NCBI GenBank assembly: GCA_016839345.1
Contig: JAEOUL010000277.1
Location: 1 to 10,553, forward strand
Reading direction: 5' to 3'
DNA: 10,553 nucleotides
DNA from: Candidatus Thorarchaeota archaeon
Lineage (GTDB): Archaea > Asgardarchaeota > Thorarchaeia > Thorarchaeales > Thorarchaeaceae
A model generated the notes under the pieces. That model was given only the letters and a program-made list of their open reading frames with translations. It ran no database searches and was not told where the DNA came from. This document shows positions 1 through 7,024 of this stretch, in pieces (within the stretch, counting starts at the first letter, position 1; every line of letters starts with the position of its first letter). A program made the position numbers and the translations under genes.

Positions 1-81
1 ACAATGAAGATCCTACCAACATCTGGAAACAGTTACAATTTTGAAAAGATAATTAGAATGGAGGAAATGCAGGATGCTTGA
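1..81 (+). other. Possible 3' end of an upstream gene, plus leader
   Basis: Two forward frames are compatible with the tail of a gene that starts outside the window. One is open from base 3 and stops at TGA 42-44, with tail residues NEDPTNIWKQLQF. The other is open from base 1 and stops at TGA 79-81, overlapping the aminotransferase start by 8 nt. The stretch is too short to choose between them, and it could also be noncoding leader. It holds the GGAGG ribosome site at 60-64 used by the next gene. Confidence 0.3.
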
Positions 82-1375
82 GAGATACAAGAGCAGAACT
101 CCGAAATCTGAAGCTCTTTGGAAAAGAGCTATCACGCTGTTTCCAGGAGGAGTAAGCCACAATATTCGGAACTTTGGAATGCCAAGCTGCAACTCATACC
201 CACCCTACATCAGTCATGGCAAAGGTGGACATATCTGGGATGTCGATGGGAACGAGTACATTGACTGGTGGATGACACATTACTCCTTGATTCTTGGGCA
301 TAATGATCCAGCTGTGAAGAAAGCAATTATTGATCAAATTGAGGGGGGTCATCACTTTGGGAGTCCGAATGAACCTCAAGTCAAGTATGGTGAAAAACTC
401 AAAGAAGCAGTACCTCTACTGGAGAAAATGAGATTTACAGCCACAGGTAGTGAATCGACCATGTATTCTGTGCGACTGGCAAGGCTATTTACAAAAAGGA
501 AACTCATTGGCAAGTCATTGGGTGGATGGCATGGAGGCAATGATGCTCTCACGTATCATATGAGTCATCCATATTCCGATGATCCTTTCTACAACGGAGT
601 TTCCTTCGATTACAATGACAGAGAGAGTCTTGATAATATGCTGAAAAAACATGGAAGGGATCTTGCAGGAATAATTGTAGAGCCTGTCATTGGTGCAGGG
701 GGAGGGATTCCTCCAGAGGATGAGTTCCTTGTCTATTTGAGAGAAGAAACCGCATCTCGCGACATTCTCCTTATCTTTGATGAGATCATAACTGGATTCA
801 GATTGAGATATGGAACTGCTGGAGACAAGTTGTTTGGAGCCGAACCAGACATCTTGACCCTTGGAAAAGCTGCAGCTGGTGGAATGCCTCTTGGTGTCTA
901 TGGAGGGCGAGAAGATGTCATGGCTCTTGCAGCTCCGGGAGCTGAGGGTGGTCGATGGGTCGGTGGCGGGACATTCTCTAGTCATCCATTGACCATGGCT
1001 GCTGGCATAGCTGTCCTTGAAAGATTGCAGGGGAAGAAAGATGAGTATGCTCGGTTGAACAAAATGGGAGACTCCTTCAGAGAGAGGCTGAATGAGATGC
1101 TACAGAAGATGAACGCTCCATTGGTTGGAACTGGATATGGATCAATCAACTTTGTGAGCCATCTGGTTGCAGTGCTGGATGGTCCTCTGGTGACGCCTGG
1201 TCAGCTGGGAGCATTGTTTGACCATGGCAAACAGGACATCTTCCAAGGGCATCTCATGCAGGAGGGCGTGTTTGGATACCATGGATTGGGGGCACTCTCA
1301 TTCAGACACACAGATGAGGATATAGAGAAGACACTCACTGGAATAGCAAATGCCGTGAGGAAGATGCCAAAATAG
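74..1375 (+). CDS. Class III aminotransferase, glutamate-1-semialdehyde aminomutase-like
   Basis: A cytosolic PLP-dependent fold-type I enzyme of 433 residues, the usual length for HemL and related class III aminotransferases. Visible signatures are the N-terminal FPGGVSH..R..G block, WDVDGNEYIDWW, the ATGSEST phosphate-binding region, GGWHGGND, the cofactor-binding aspartate D236 in FDEIITGFR, and the Schiff-base lysine K265 in LGKAAAGGMPLGVYGG. The start is ATG with GGAGG 9 nt upstream. No other tetrapyrrole gene is in the window, and several HemL hallmarks differ: Trp152 stands where HemL has the PLP-stacking Tyr of its YHG motif, and SES replaces GTE. The reaction could therefore be glutamate-1-semialdehyde isomerisation or a different transamination or mutase step; I would call the family but not the substrate. 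It is followed 11 nt later by a membrane protein gene whose ribosome site overlaps this stop codon. Confidence 0.9.
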   Translation: MLERYKSRTPKSEALWKRAITLFPGGVSHNIRNFGMPSCNSYPPYISHGKGGHIWDVDGNEYIDWWMTHYSLILGHNDPAVKKAIIDQIEGGHHFGSPNEPQVKYGEKLKEAVPLLEKMRFTATGSESTMYSVRLARLFTKRKLIGKSLGGWHGGNDALTYHMSHPYSDDPFYNGVSFDYNDRESLDNMLKKHGRDLAGIIVEPVIGAGGGIPPEDEFLVYLREETASRDILLIFDEIITGFRLRYGTAGDKLFGAEPDILTLGKAAAGGMPLGVYGGREDVMALAAPGAEGGRWVGGGTFSSHPLTMAAGIAVLERLQGKKDEYARLNKMGDSFRERLNEMLQKMNAPLVGTGYGSINFVSHLVAVLDGPLVTPGQLGALFDHGKQDIFQGHLMQEGVFGYHGLGALSFRHTDEDIEKTLTGIANAVRKMPK

Positions 1376-1379
1376 GAGG
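1374..1379 (+). promoter_or_regulatory. Ribosome site overlapping the upstream stop codon
   Basis: AGGAGG begins inside the TAG stop of the aminotransferase gene and sits 7 nt before the ATG at 1387. Terminating ribosomes would be positioned directly over the next start, so translational coupling of the two genes is likely. Confidence 0.75.
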
Positions 1380-1386
1380 AAAAAAC

Positions 1387-2619
1387 ATGGAGGAGAAAAA
1401 TGAAAACCTCTACACACCTATTGTTCTTCGAACGGGTTTCTTGCACAGCTATGGACGAACACTTTCTGTTCTTTTTGTGGTCATTATTCTGGAATTGCTC
1501 CTCTGGACACTTGCTGGATTCTGGCCGAGGTTATCTGAACTGGGTGTCATACGATGGGGACTGATTGTGATTCTCACTCTTGCAGTTCCAATTGGAACAT
1601 GGACAATCAGAGACATCACTGCGGGGTATGAGGATCTCTTCAATGTGTTCGATGCAGAAACTGAGAATAGACTGAAATTATACAGAAGCTTGAGCTATCC
1701 TCCATCGAACAATCAAGAAGCCATTCAGAGCCTATTCAAGGATAGAGAGTCTTTCACTAGATTCAGGAGTAGTATTCGAAGAGTCATTCTAGAGAGAATT
1801 CCAGAAACAACAACAATTGTGATTATCATCTGTATCATGATTCCAATTCTCTACAACAGTGTAATCCTAGAGAAACTCCTACAAGGTGTAGGCTATTCCA
1901 CGCATCCTCTCTTAATCATAGAAAGCATCATCGACATTCTCACGTCCCTTCTCCTTACTCTGACTTTGTCGTTGATATCTTTGTTCGGCCTTGGGTATTT
2001 ACGTACCATTTCTCATCTTGGTGCCTCAAGGAATGATCTCAGCATTTGGAGCTATGTGCAACATCTACATGGAGAAACGATCGAAGGGAGTTCATTCATG
2101 TCCTATTGGAGATTCCATAACACAGCTTCAATTATAGGCAATCATTTCTCAAGAATAGCATTCCGAATTGTTTTGTTGATGGTCTTGGGAGCAATTGCTC
2201 AAGTGTTGTATAACACAACTACGCCAACACAGATTGTCTGGATCCTGGTGTCATTTCCGATTTTAGTAAGCATTTTGATACTTGTTCTCCCACTAAATTC
2301 ACTTCACAAGGTCATGAAGGAAACAAGGGATGCGGTACTGCAGGAGCTAGAAGAGGAATATGACCATATGACACTGAGATTCGTGTCACATCTCAGTAAA
2401 CAGCGACACTCAGGAAACTCAAGAGGAAGTGAGAGTGGAGATGAAGAACTTGCTGTGAAAATCAATGCTCTAAGAGGAATAATCCAAGAAACAGAGGAAC
2501 GATGGACATGGCCAGTGAATCTTCCAGTGGTGTTGAGAATCATCGTTACATCAATGATACCCATTTTCATAACCATATTGGATGCGACTCTGATAGCACT
2601 ATCGTTCATCGGTCCTTAA
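1387..2619 (+). CDS. Seven-helix membrane protein of unknown function
   Basis: I do not recognise the family. The 410-residue product has about seven hydrophobic segments (near residues 25-45, 54-74, 142-162, 176-203, 258-276, 281-303 and 380-405). There is a charged loop between helices 2 and 3 with RDITAGYEDLFNVFD, and a large hydrophilic region at about 305-378 rich in Glu, Arg and Lys that includes a probable helical or coiled-coil part (around ETRDAVLQELEEEYDHM) and a Ser/Gly-rich linker. No signal peptide, transporter signature or catalytic motif is evident. It forms a two-gene operon with the aminotransferase (11-nt gap, overlapping stop and ribosome site) and is followed by a stem-loop terminator. 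A transporter or membrane sensor linked to the aminotransferase product is possible, but that is only inference from position. Confidence 0.8.
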   Translation: MEEKNENLYTPIVLRTGFLHSYGRTLSVLFVVIILELLLWTLAGFWPRLSELGVIRWGLIVILTLAVPIGTWTIRDITAGYEDLFNVFDAETENRLKLYRSLSYPPSNNQEAIQSLFKDRESFTRFRSSIRRVILERIPETTTIVIIICIMIPILYNSVILEKLLQGVGYSTHPLLIIESIIDILTSLLLTLTLSLISLFGLGYLRTISHLGASRNDLSIWSYVQHLHGETIEGSSFMSYWRFHNTASIIGNHFSRIAFRIVLLMVLGAIAQVLYNTTTPTQIVWILVSFPILVSILILVLPLNSLHKVMKETRDAVLQELEEEYDHMTLRFVSHLSKQRHSGNSRGSESGDEELAVKINALRGIIQETEERWTWPVNLPVVLRIIVTSMIPIFITILDATLIALSFIGP

Positions 2620-2625
2620 CCCTAT

Positions 2626-2690
2626 TTGCCTTGAAGAAACCCCATTGATTGGGGATTTCTGATAGGCAATCATCCAATTCTGTTTTTTCT
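2626..2690 (+). terminator. Stem-loop and T-run terminator of the aminotransferase operon
   Basis: The outer stem TTGCCT (2626-2631) pairs with AGGCAA (2664-2669). After a 3x3 internal loop, AGAAA plus CCCC (2635-2643) pairs with GGGG plus TTTCT (2651-2660), with A2655 bulged. The loop is ATTGATT. A run of six T follows at 2683-2688. It lies 6 nt after the stop codon of the membrane protein, and the T-run points downstream on the forward strand. Confidence 0.65.
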
Positions 2691-2721
2691 AGAGATTCTA
2701 ATTCTCTGGTTGGTCTAGCAT

Positions 2722-2734
2722 TGTCTTCATAAGA
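2722..2734 (+). promoter_or_regulatory. Conserved 13-mer upstream of ICMT-like copy 1, probable core promoter
   Basis: TGTCTTCATAAGA ends 49 nt before the ATG at 2783. The same 13 bases occur at exactly the same distance before the corresponding ATG of copy 2 (7594-7606), although most of the DNA between element and gene is unalike. The ATAAG part starts 30 nt before the GTG at 2759, the spacing expected of a TATA box serving a leaderless transcript. The same geometry is seen before the Lrp-type gene. Confidence 0.5.
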
Positions 2735-2758
2735 TGCCTTGTTCAAGAGCCGCTGGTC

Positions 2759-3643
2759 GTGAAACTGTTGAAGTTGAAAGGAATGGACAAACTCTACGAG
2801 AAACTCCCTGCTTACCAAGGGAAAAGGCTTGGTATATTGATACTCAGAGCTGCGCTCGGAGCATTGTTGGCATACCTGTTCCTTATCACACTGGATATCA
2901 TCCCCCGTTTCTTTAGTGACATAACCATTCTAGCGTTGATTGAGCCGTTACTCCCATTCATTGGCAGTCTTGTGGTCGCAGGTGTAGCAATATGGCTCAT
3001 CAGCAGTGTCTGGAACAAGAGAGAAGAAACGAAGGAGAAATTTGGTGCTCTCGCATATCAGAAGATGTTCCCCATGGGACTTGTTGGTGTTGGACTAATC
3101 CCGCCACTCGTATTCCATGCCTTCACATCAATTCGTTCATTACCTCTGATCAATCCGGTGGCTCCAGTCAATGACCTGACGACCCAGATGTCAACTTCAC
3201 TACTACAAATGCTGGGCGTTCCCCATGAGATTGACATCTGGCTACGACTCATCTTGTCAGCAGTCTTCTTCTTGTTCGGATTGGCCACGATGAGGAGTTC
3301 GATCCTGACATTTGGGATGGACTACATGGCTGTGGTATACCTCTATTTCCCTGAAGAGTCAGAGGTGCAGGACCATGCCATCTACTCAGTGATCCGTCAC
3401 CCGGCATATCTGAGTGCATCCCTGATGGCAGTCGGAGGTCTGTTCTCCAGGTTCTCTGTCTATTCCATCCTGTTGGCCCTGATTGTCTACCTGGTCCTCA
3501 GGAATCAGATCTCCAGAGAGGAGAAGGAACTGATCGAGCGATTTGGTGACGAATATATTGACTACAGGAAGAGGGTGCCTACACTCCTTGTTCGACCAAG
3601 CAAATTCAGAGAATACCTCAGGTTTCTAAAGGAAACCTTCTAG
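2759..3643 (+). CDS. ICMT/PEMT-type membrane methyltransferase, copy 1
   Basis: A predicted integral membrane SAM-dependent methyltransferase of the isoprenylcysteine carboxyl methyltransferase / phospholipid methyltransferase type; the structurally studied archaeal relative is from Methanosarcina acetivorans. The C-terminal signature is complete: IRHPAYL with R213-H214-P215 and Y217, then a hydrophobic hairpin, then EEKELIERFG..Y..Y...VP with E254-E255 and Y266/Y269, the SAM-binding region of this family. Upstream are about four helices (roughly 20-45, 50-77, 98-117, 160-185) and a loop AFTSIRSLP that is also present in copy 2. The start is GTG; an in-frame ATG at 2783 is the alternative. 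No ribosome site is seen, and a TATA-like element 30 nt upstream favours a leaderless GTG start. The acceptor (prenylated protein, lipid or small molecule) cannot be read from sequence, and no prenyltransferase or CAAX protein lies nearby. The end overlaps the convergent PH-like gene by 26 nt. Confidence 0.85.
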   Translation: MKLLKLKGMDKLYEKLPAYQGKRLGILILRAALGALLAYLFLITLDIIPRFFSDITILALIEPLLPFIGSLVVAGVAIWLISSVWNKREETKEKFGALAYQKMFPMGLVGVGLIPPLVFHAFTSIRSLPLINPVAPVNDLTTQMSTSLLQMLGVPHEIDIWLRLILSAVFFLFGLATMRSSILTFGMDYMAVVYLYFPEESEVQDHAIYSVIRHPAYLSASLMAVGGLFSRFSVYSILLALIVYLVLRNQISREEKELIERFGDEYIDYRKRVPTLLVRPSKFREYLRFLKETF

Positions 3644-4493
3644 GTTTCCCACTGTATTTGTACATGACATCAGCAAATATCCAGGGCCCATTCAGCGGTT
3701 GCAGCAACCAAGGATATGAGTCTGACTCATTGATAGTCGGAGGACTCCAAAAGTATTGACTTGTGATGGTTTTGCCACCCTTTGTTGGAGAATATGTGAC
3801 ATGGATGATTGGATACACATCCTGCCATCTGTACACAACACTGTGAATGTTGTCCCATTCTACTGTGTCCACACTGACGTCGACCATGAAGCGGCCTTGC
3901 TTCTTTCCTCTGATCAAGTAGTATCCTCGCGTTCCTGCGGCAAATAGGACTCCATTCTTCCTGTCGTTGCCATCTCGGAGGGATTCCTCGATGATGAATG
4001 GTTCACCTCCAAGGAATTTCTTTGCCTCATGGACCAGTTCATCGTGGACAGGTTGGTCACGCAGGACAGTGTTGAGGTCGAGAATTGCGTTACGAGTCAG
4101 ACTATCTGGCAAATCGCCAAGATAGGAGAGGTCGGATTGTGTTGGAGGAGAAGATTCAGAGGTTCGGTACTCATCCAGTATCCTCTGGCATTGGTCAAGA
4201 GTGGCATCTCTATCTCCAACCTTTAGCTCGATTGATGTGGTCTCTTTTGTTCTGACTCCATGTTCATCATTGTTGGATCCGGAGAGAATCAACCGGTCAG
4301 TCTTCTTCACCGTAAGGCTAAGGACACTGTCATAGGGGACTGTCCCATCAAGAAGGTACCCTGACTGACCTTGCTTCTTCACAAATACTATACGTCGATT
4401 CGACAGGACAAGAAACCCACTCTGGGTGGGGCAAGAAAACAGGACTTCCTCATTAGGGAGGAGGTGCCTTTGCATGCCTATTGATTCGTTCAT
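3618..4493 (-). CDS. Protein with two PH-like (bacterial PH / GRAM-type) domains
   Basis: A soluble 291-residue protein with no signal peptide or membrane helix. The first half (about 8-110) has the bacterial PH pattern: LLPNEEVLFSC, then a strand pair GFLVLSNRRIVFVKK, then VPYDSVLSLTV. A similar order recurs at about 155-282 with FLGGEPF, GVLFAAGTRGYYLI and VEWDNIHSVVYRW, suggesting a second, more divergent copy. The linker (about 111-150) is polar. Such domains usually bind lipids, membranes or partner proteins; no catalytic residues are evident. Its ATG overlaps the TGA of the upstream zinc-site gene as ATGA, and GAGGAG (4500-4505) lies 6 nt before the ATG, so the two are very probably co-translated and may work together. 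The 3' end overlaps the convergent ICMT-like gene by 26 nt. The exact function is unknown. Confidence 0.75.
   Translation of the reverse strand: MNESIGMQRHLLPNEEVLFSCPTQSGFLVLSNRRIVFVKKQGQSGYLLDGTVPYDSVLSLTVKKTDRLILSGSNNDEHGVRTKETTSIELKVGDRDATLDQCQRILDEYRTSESSPPTQSDLSYLGDLPDSLTRNAILDLNTVLRDQPVHDELVHEAKKFLGGEPFIIEESLRDGNDRKNGVLFAAGTRGYYLIRGKKQGRFMVDVSVDTVEWDNIHSVVYRWQDVYPIIHVTYSPTKGGKTITSQYFWSPPTINESDSYPWLLQPLNGPWIFADVMYKYSGKPRRFPLET
3620..3649. repeat. Two mutually exclusive hairpins at a convergent 3' overlap
   Basis: AGGTTTC (3620-3626) can pair with GAAACCT (3632-3638). The same central arm, extended to GGAAACCT (3631-3638), can instead pair perfectly with AGGTTTCC (3642-3649). The block covers both stop codons of the convergent ICMT-like and PH-like genes. 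No T-run follows on either strand, so it is not a typical intrinsic terminator. Confidence 0.6.
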
Positions 4494-5041
4494 GGCCCAC
4501 TCCTCAATCTCATCATCGGATTGTCCTTCTTCTTCTTGAAGGACCCATCGGGGTTTGCAGACTCTAGCCTCTCTTTGAACCTGCCTTCAGGAAGTCTGAC
4601 ATGTCCAGACCTCTCAACCTCTATGAACTCCATCCATGGACCCTCGTGAAGGGTTTCAACCATTTTCTCCAGTTTCGTTGGCGGATTCTTGACTGCAGTT
4701 TCAATCTCTGATGAACATGCCTCACACATGTAGAAGAGGCCCGGGAGCTTGATGAGGACTTGGGTGTGACGTCGGTCACCTAGGGTCGTCTTCTTGTCTA
4801 CATAGAATTTCCCTATGATACCATGACGCGGGTATACGGTTTCAGGCACGTCATGCCCGCAAGATAGACAAGCCCTAGGCCATCTGAGGGCGATGACATC
4901 CTCACGATTCTTCTTGTCTGAGAACTTGTACAACTCTAACTCCTGAAATAGAGTCAGTACACCATCTGATATGCGATTTGGTAGTATGGCTAGTGGGTTG
5001 AACCTTGCAATTGTAGTTTCATTATGGTTTTGAACACTCAA
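4490..5041 (-). CDS. CxxC/CxxC zinc-binding protein of unknown function
   Basis: A soluble 183-residue protein. Cys58-x-x-Cys61 and Cys106-x-x-Cys109 (ACLSCG and YMCEAC), separated by 44 residues, form a likely structural zinc site of zinc-ribbon or treble-clef type. Between them is a basic, strand-rich segment ending in LIKLPGLFY. The C-terminus is Lys/Arg-rich (FKKKKDNPMMRLRSG), which would suit contact with nucleic acid or membrane, though this is inference. The start is TTG; no ATG occurs in frame before the second CxxC, and no convincing ribosome site is present, so the exact start is uncertain. The stop overlaps the ATG of the PH-like gene (ATGA), marking a two-gene translation unit. 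The 5' end lies 48 nt from the preferred start of the divergent acetyltransferase. Confidence 0.7.
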   Translation of the reverse strand: MSVQNHNETTIARFNPLAILPNRISDGVLTLFQELELYKFSDKKNREDVIALRWPRACLSCGHDVPETVYPRHGIIGKFYVDKKTTLGDRRHTQVLIKLPGLFYMCEACSSEIETAVKNPPTKLEKMVETLHEGPWMEFIEVERSGHVRLPEGRFKERLESANPDGSFKKKKDNPMMRLRSGP

Positions 5042-5089
5042 TCATCAAGACTTATCAGAGGGGCCCAAACCCGAACGATTGATCTGACA

Positions 5090-5998
5090 ATGACCCTGCA
5101 GATGATGGACTACCTTTGGGATAGAGACTTTGACCGGGCTCGCAGGTTTCTTGGAGATATCTACCCAATTCGACGGTCGTATTCTAACTGGATACCTTCG
5201 AGATGGGAGAACATGAAATATGGCCCAGGAGGAGAAGGGGAATATCTTGACGAGGAAGACGAATATCTGAAAATCTGGGAGTCTGATGATCAGATAGTTG
5301 CTCTCTCTATAACCAAGCCCTCTGGAGAATGTACCATTTTGATTCACCCTGAGTACACCGATCATTCCAGACACATCATTCTCTGGATGCAGGAACGAGT
5401 GAAAGAACGGGCTTCTTCAAAAGAGGTAAAGATGACATTTGTGACTGACGATGCTGATGAAGAACTGATCTCAACATTGGCAAGTTTCGGTTTTGAGAGG
5501 GACGAGATTGATGGCGAAAATCAGGTTCGACCTTTGGACGCTCCAATACCTGACTATAGTCTGCCAGAAGGGTATATTGTTCGGCATGCAGTCGATGACG
5601 ACTATGAGAAATATCTGGAGGTCCAAATGTCAGTCTTCAGACACATGAAGGACATGACAAGGAAGCGTTATGACCATTACAGAAGTGCATCATTCTACCA
5701 TGAGGAACTTGATATTGTGGCTGTAGACCCGGGGGGAGATTTCGCAGCGTTTTGTACTGGAAGGATAGACCCAGAGAGCAAGATAGCAGAGCTTGAACCA
5801 GTGGGAACACATCCGGACCACAGACAGAAAGGACTTGCCAAGGCTGTCATTCTTGAATGTTTGAAGCGGCTAGCGAAGTACAAGCCATCAGCAGTTGTGA
5901 TACTTGGTGCTGCTCCAAGTGAGGCTGCAAGAAAGCTTTACGAATCGGTTGGGTTCGTCCACGAGAGTGAGAGGCACTATTGGGTCAAGAAAATCTAA
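5090..5998 (+). CDS. GNAT-family N-acetyltransferase, probable double-domain
   Basis: A soluble acetyl-CoA-dependent acetyltransferase. The C-terminal half carries a full GNAT core: VAVD..GDFAAFCTGR (strands before motif A), motif A ELEPVGTHPDHRQKGLAKAV with the pyrophosphate-binding R245-Q-K-G248-L-A250, and motif B GAAPSEAARKLYESVGF with the usual Leu-Tyr-x-x-x-Gly-Phe (numbering from the ATG at 5090). The N-terminal half (about residues 1-140) has a GNAT-like start, DRDFDRARRFLGD, then NWIPSRWENMKYG and a degenerate second fold, so it may be a tandem GNAT with one active site. The acceptor is unknown. An upstream in-frame ATG at 5024 would overlap the divergent zinc-site gene by 18 nt; I prefer 5090, but neither start has a clear ribosome site. 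The gene ends 2 nt before the stop of the convergent YjbQ gene. Confidence 0.85.
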   Translation: MTLQMMDYLWDRDFDRARRFLGDIYPIRRSYSNWIPSRWENMKYGPGGEGEYLDEEDEYLKIWESDDQIVALSITKPSGECTILIHPEYTDHSRHIILWMQERVKERASSKEVKMTFVTDDADEELISTLASFGFERDEIDGENQVRPLDAPIPDYSLPEGYIVRHAVDDDYEKYLEVQMSVFRHMKDMTRKRYDHYRSASFYHEELDIVAVDPGGDFAAFCTGRIDPESKIAELEPVGTHPDHRQKGLAKAVILECLKRLAKYKPSAVVILGAAPSEAARKLYESVGFVHESERHYWVKKI

Positions 5999-6000
5999 TT

Positions 6001-6420
6001 CTATTCACCGATGATCTTGATTAGGACGCGCTTGTTCCTGCGACCATCAAACTCTCCGTAGAAGATAGCCTCCCATGGTCCGAGGTCAAGTCTTCCATTG
6101 GTTATTGCGACAATAACCTCACGACCCATAATCTGTCTTTTATGGTGTGCATCACCATTGTCTTCACCCGTGCGATTATGTTTGTAACGACTTACTGGTT
6201 CGTGGGGTGCGAGTTCTTCCAGCCAACGCTTATAATCATCGTGCAGTCCGCTCTCGTTGTCATTGATGAAAACACTAGCAGTTATGTGCATAGCATTGAC
6301 AAGACAAAGTCCTTCTTGGACACCACTCTCCTTGACAGCATTCTGTACGTCTGGAGTTATATGAACAAAATCCATCCGGGCAGACACATTGAAGGAAAGA
6401 TACTTTGTATGACTCTTCAT
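6001..6420 (-). CDS. yjbQ: YjbQ (UPF0047) family protein
   Basis: A small cytosolic beta-rich protein of about 139 residues, the normal family length. Family hallmarks are all present: [13 protein letters not shown] (catalytic-region His45 and Glu56), [14 protein letters not shown] (Glu86-Asp87-Asn88, His92/His93), [11 protein letters not shown], and a C-terminal [14 protein letters not shown]. coli YjbQ has weak thiamine-phosphate synthase activity, and many annotations use 'secondary thiamine-phosphate synthase'; the physiological role is uncertain. The usual Trp-Gln after GxW is Trp-Glu here. An ATG four codons upstream (6432) is possible. I prefer 6420 because the truncated second copy aligns from this Met, its 5' flank does not keep the upstream ATG, and in both copies a T-rich tract lies about 30 nt before this Met. 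A second, truncated copy is at 7025-7186. Confidence 0.9.
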   Translation of the reverse strand: MKSHTKYLSFNVSARMDFVHITPDVQNAVKESGVQEGLCLVNAMHITASVFINDNESGLHDDYKRWLEELAPHEPVSRYKHNRTGEDNGDAHHKRQIMGREVIVAITNGRLDLGPWEAIFYGEFDGRRNKRVLIKIIGE

Positions 6421-6446
6421 GATAGTTTGCATGACAGGTAATCTTG

Positions 6447-6453
6447 AAAAAAA
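6447..6453 (-). promoter_or_regulatory. T7 tract upstream of yjbQ, promoter element or upstream terminator
   Basis: On the reverse strand a run of seven T followed by CA lies about 30 nt before the preferred yjbQ start. A matching six-T run lies at 7215-7220 before the truncated copy. It could be part of a leaderless promoter, or a U-rich terminator for the membrane protein gene that ends at 6488. Its conservation in both copies shows the duplication included upstream DNA. Confidence 0.35.
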
Positions 6454-6487
6454 TTGTGACCTCTTGATTCATTATCATTGAAGACAT

Positions 6488-7000
6488 CTAGAACATCACA
6501 ACAATCCCAGCCACAACAAAACTCACGATGGCCATGGCGACGATTGCGCGAATGTGAGCCTTCGCGTGATGCAATCTAAACGCCTTATACTCTGTTTCCC
6601 TCAAATCCTCAGTTCCTGGAATCACAACACTGTCGGGTGTGATTGTGCCAACAATCAGAAGATCAAGAATTAGAACTTCTGAGATATTTCCAATCAGGAG
6701 TATAATGTATGTGTTTAGGAAAGCATCAAGCAGTGTAATAACACCACCAGCTGAGGCTTCCAGCATAATTGTGGATAACACTGGAAGTCCTAATGAAATG
6801 AGCAAGAATGGTATCGTAATGACTCCAGCAATCTTCTTCTCTCTACTTGTTTGTGGAGCTACCACATCTGTGATTGATTTCGGGTAATCTGTATAAGCCC
6901 AGATTCGAGGACTGAGTGTCATCATAATGGTAAATAGATACAGATTCAAAATGATTGCGTAAATCGAACCATGTAGGATGATACTTTCAAGCAGTGCCAA
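6488..7000 (-). CDS. Four-helix membrane protein of an uncharacterised family
   Basis: A 170-residue integral membrane protein with helices near 8-29, 56-80, 92-116 and 148-170. Conserved-looking features are SPRIWAYTDYPK after helix 1, a basic TSREKK just before helix 2, a Pro in helix 2 (IPFLL) and LP at its end, then helix 3 followed by ITPDSVVIPGTEDL and a His/Lys-rich stretch LHHAKAH before helix 4. I recall small archaeal and bacterial membrane proteins with a similar PR.W..DYP...TP...IPGT layout, but know of no function. The start is TTG rather than ATG, fixed by a strong GGAGGAG 7 nt upstream. Transcription is probably shared with neighbouring reverse-strand genes. The stop lies 67 nt before the preferred yjbQ start. 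Confidence 0.75.
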   Translation of the reverse strand: MALLESIILHGSIYAIILNLYLFTIMMTLSPRIWAYTDYPKSITDVVAPQTSREKKIAGVITIPFLLISLGLPVLSTIMLEASAGGVITLLDAFLNTYIILLIGNISEVLILDLLIVGTITPDSVVIPGTEDLRETEYKAFRLHHAKAHIRAIVAMAIVSFVVAGIVVMF

Positions 7001-7007
7001 TCTTACT

Positions 7008-7014
7008 CTCCTCC
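7008..7014 (-). promoter_or_regulatory. Strong ribosome site that sets a TTG start
   Basis: On the reverse strand GGAGGAG lies 7 nt before the TTG at 7000. No in-frame ATG is near, so this site decides the start of the four-helix membrane protein. It lies between that gene and the stop codon of the truncated yjbQ copy. Confidence 0.75.
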
Positions 7015-7024
7015 TTGATGGTTC

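Noticed and set aside
515..985. Reverse-strand open frame inside the aminotransferase gene
   Set aside because: It lies wholly inside a strongly supported gene on the other strand, is Ser-rich in the way of antisense frames, and has no recognisable motif.
2734..2916. Forward frame overlapping the start of ICMT-like copy 1
   Set aside because: It is in another frame over the conserved N-terminus of the methyltransferase and has no similarity to the matching region of copy 2.
2759..3643. A CAAX-type protein prenylation and methylation system
   Set aside because: No prenyltransferase, CAAX protease or protein ending in a CAAX motif is found in the window; only the methyltransferase-like family is supported.
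6142..6441. Forward open frame of 99 codons over yjbQ
   Set aside because: It is antisense to a gene with all YjbQ family motifs; no ribosome site or known domain.
6479..6486. TGTCTTCA upstream of yjbQ on the reverse strand as a third copy of the ICMT promoter element
   Set aside because: Only 8 of 13 bases match, and the same 8-mer also occurs inside coding DNA near 6170 and 9045, so it is probably chance.
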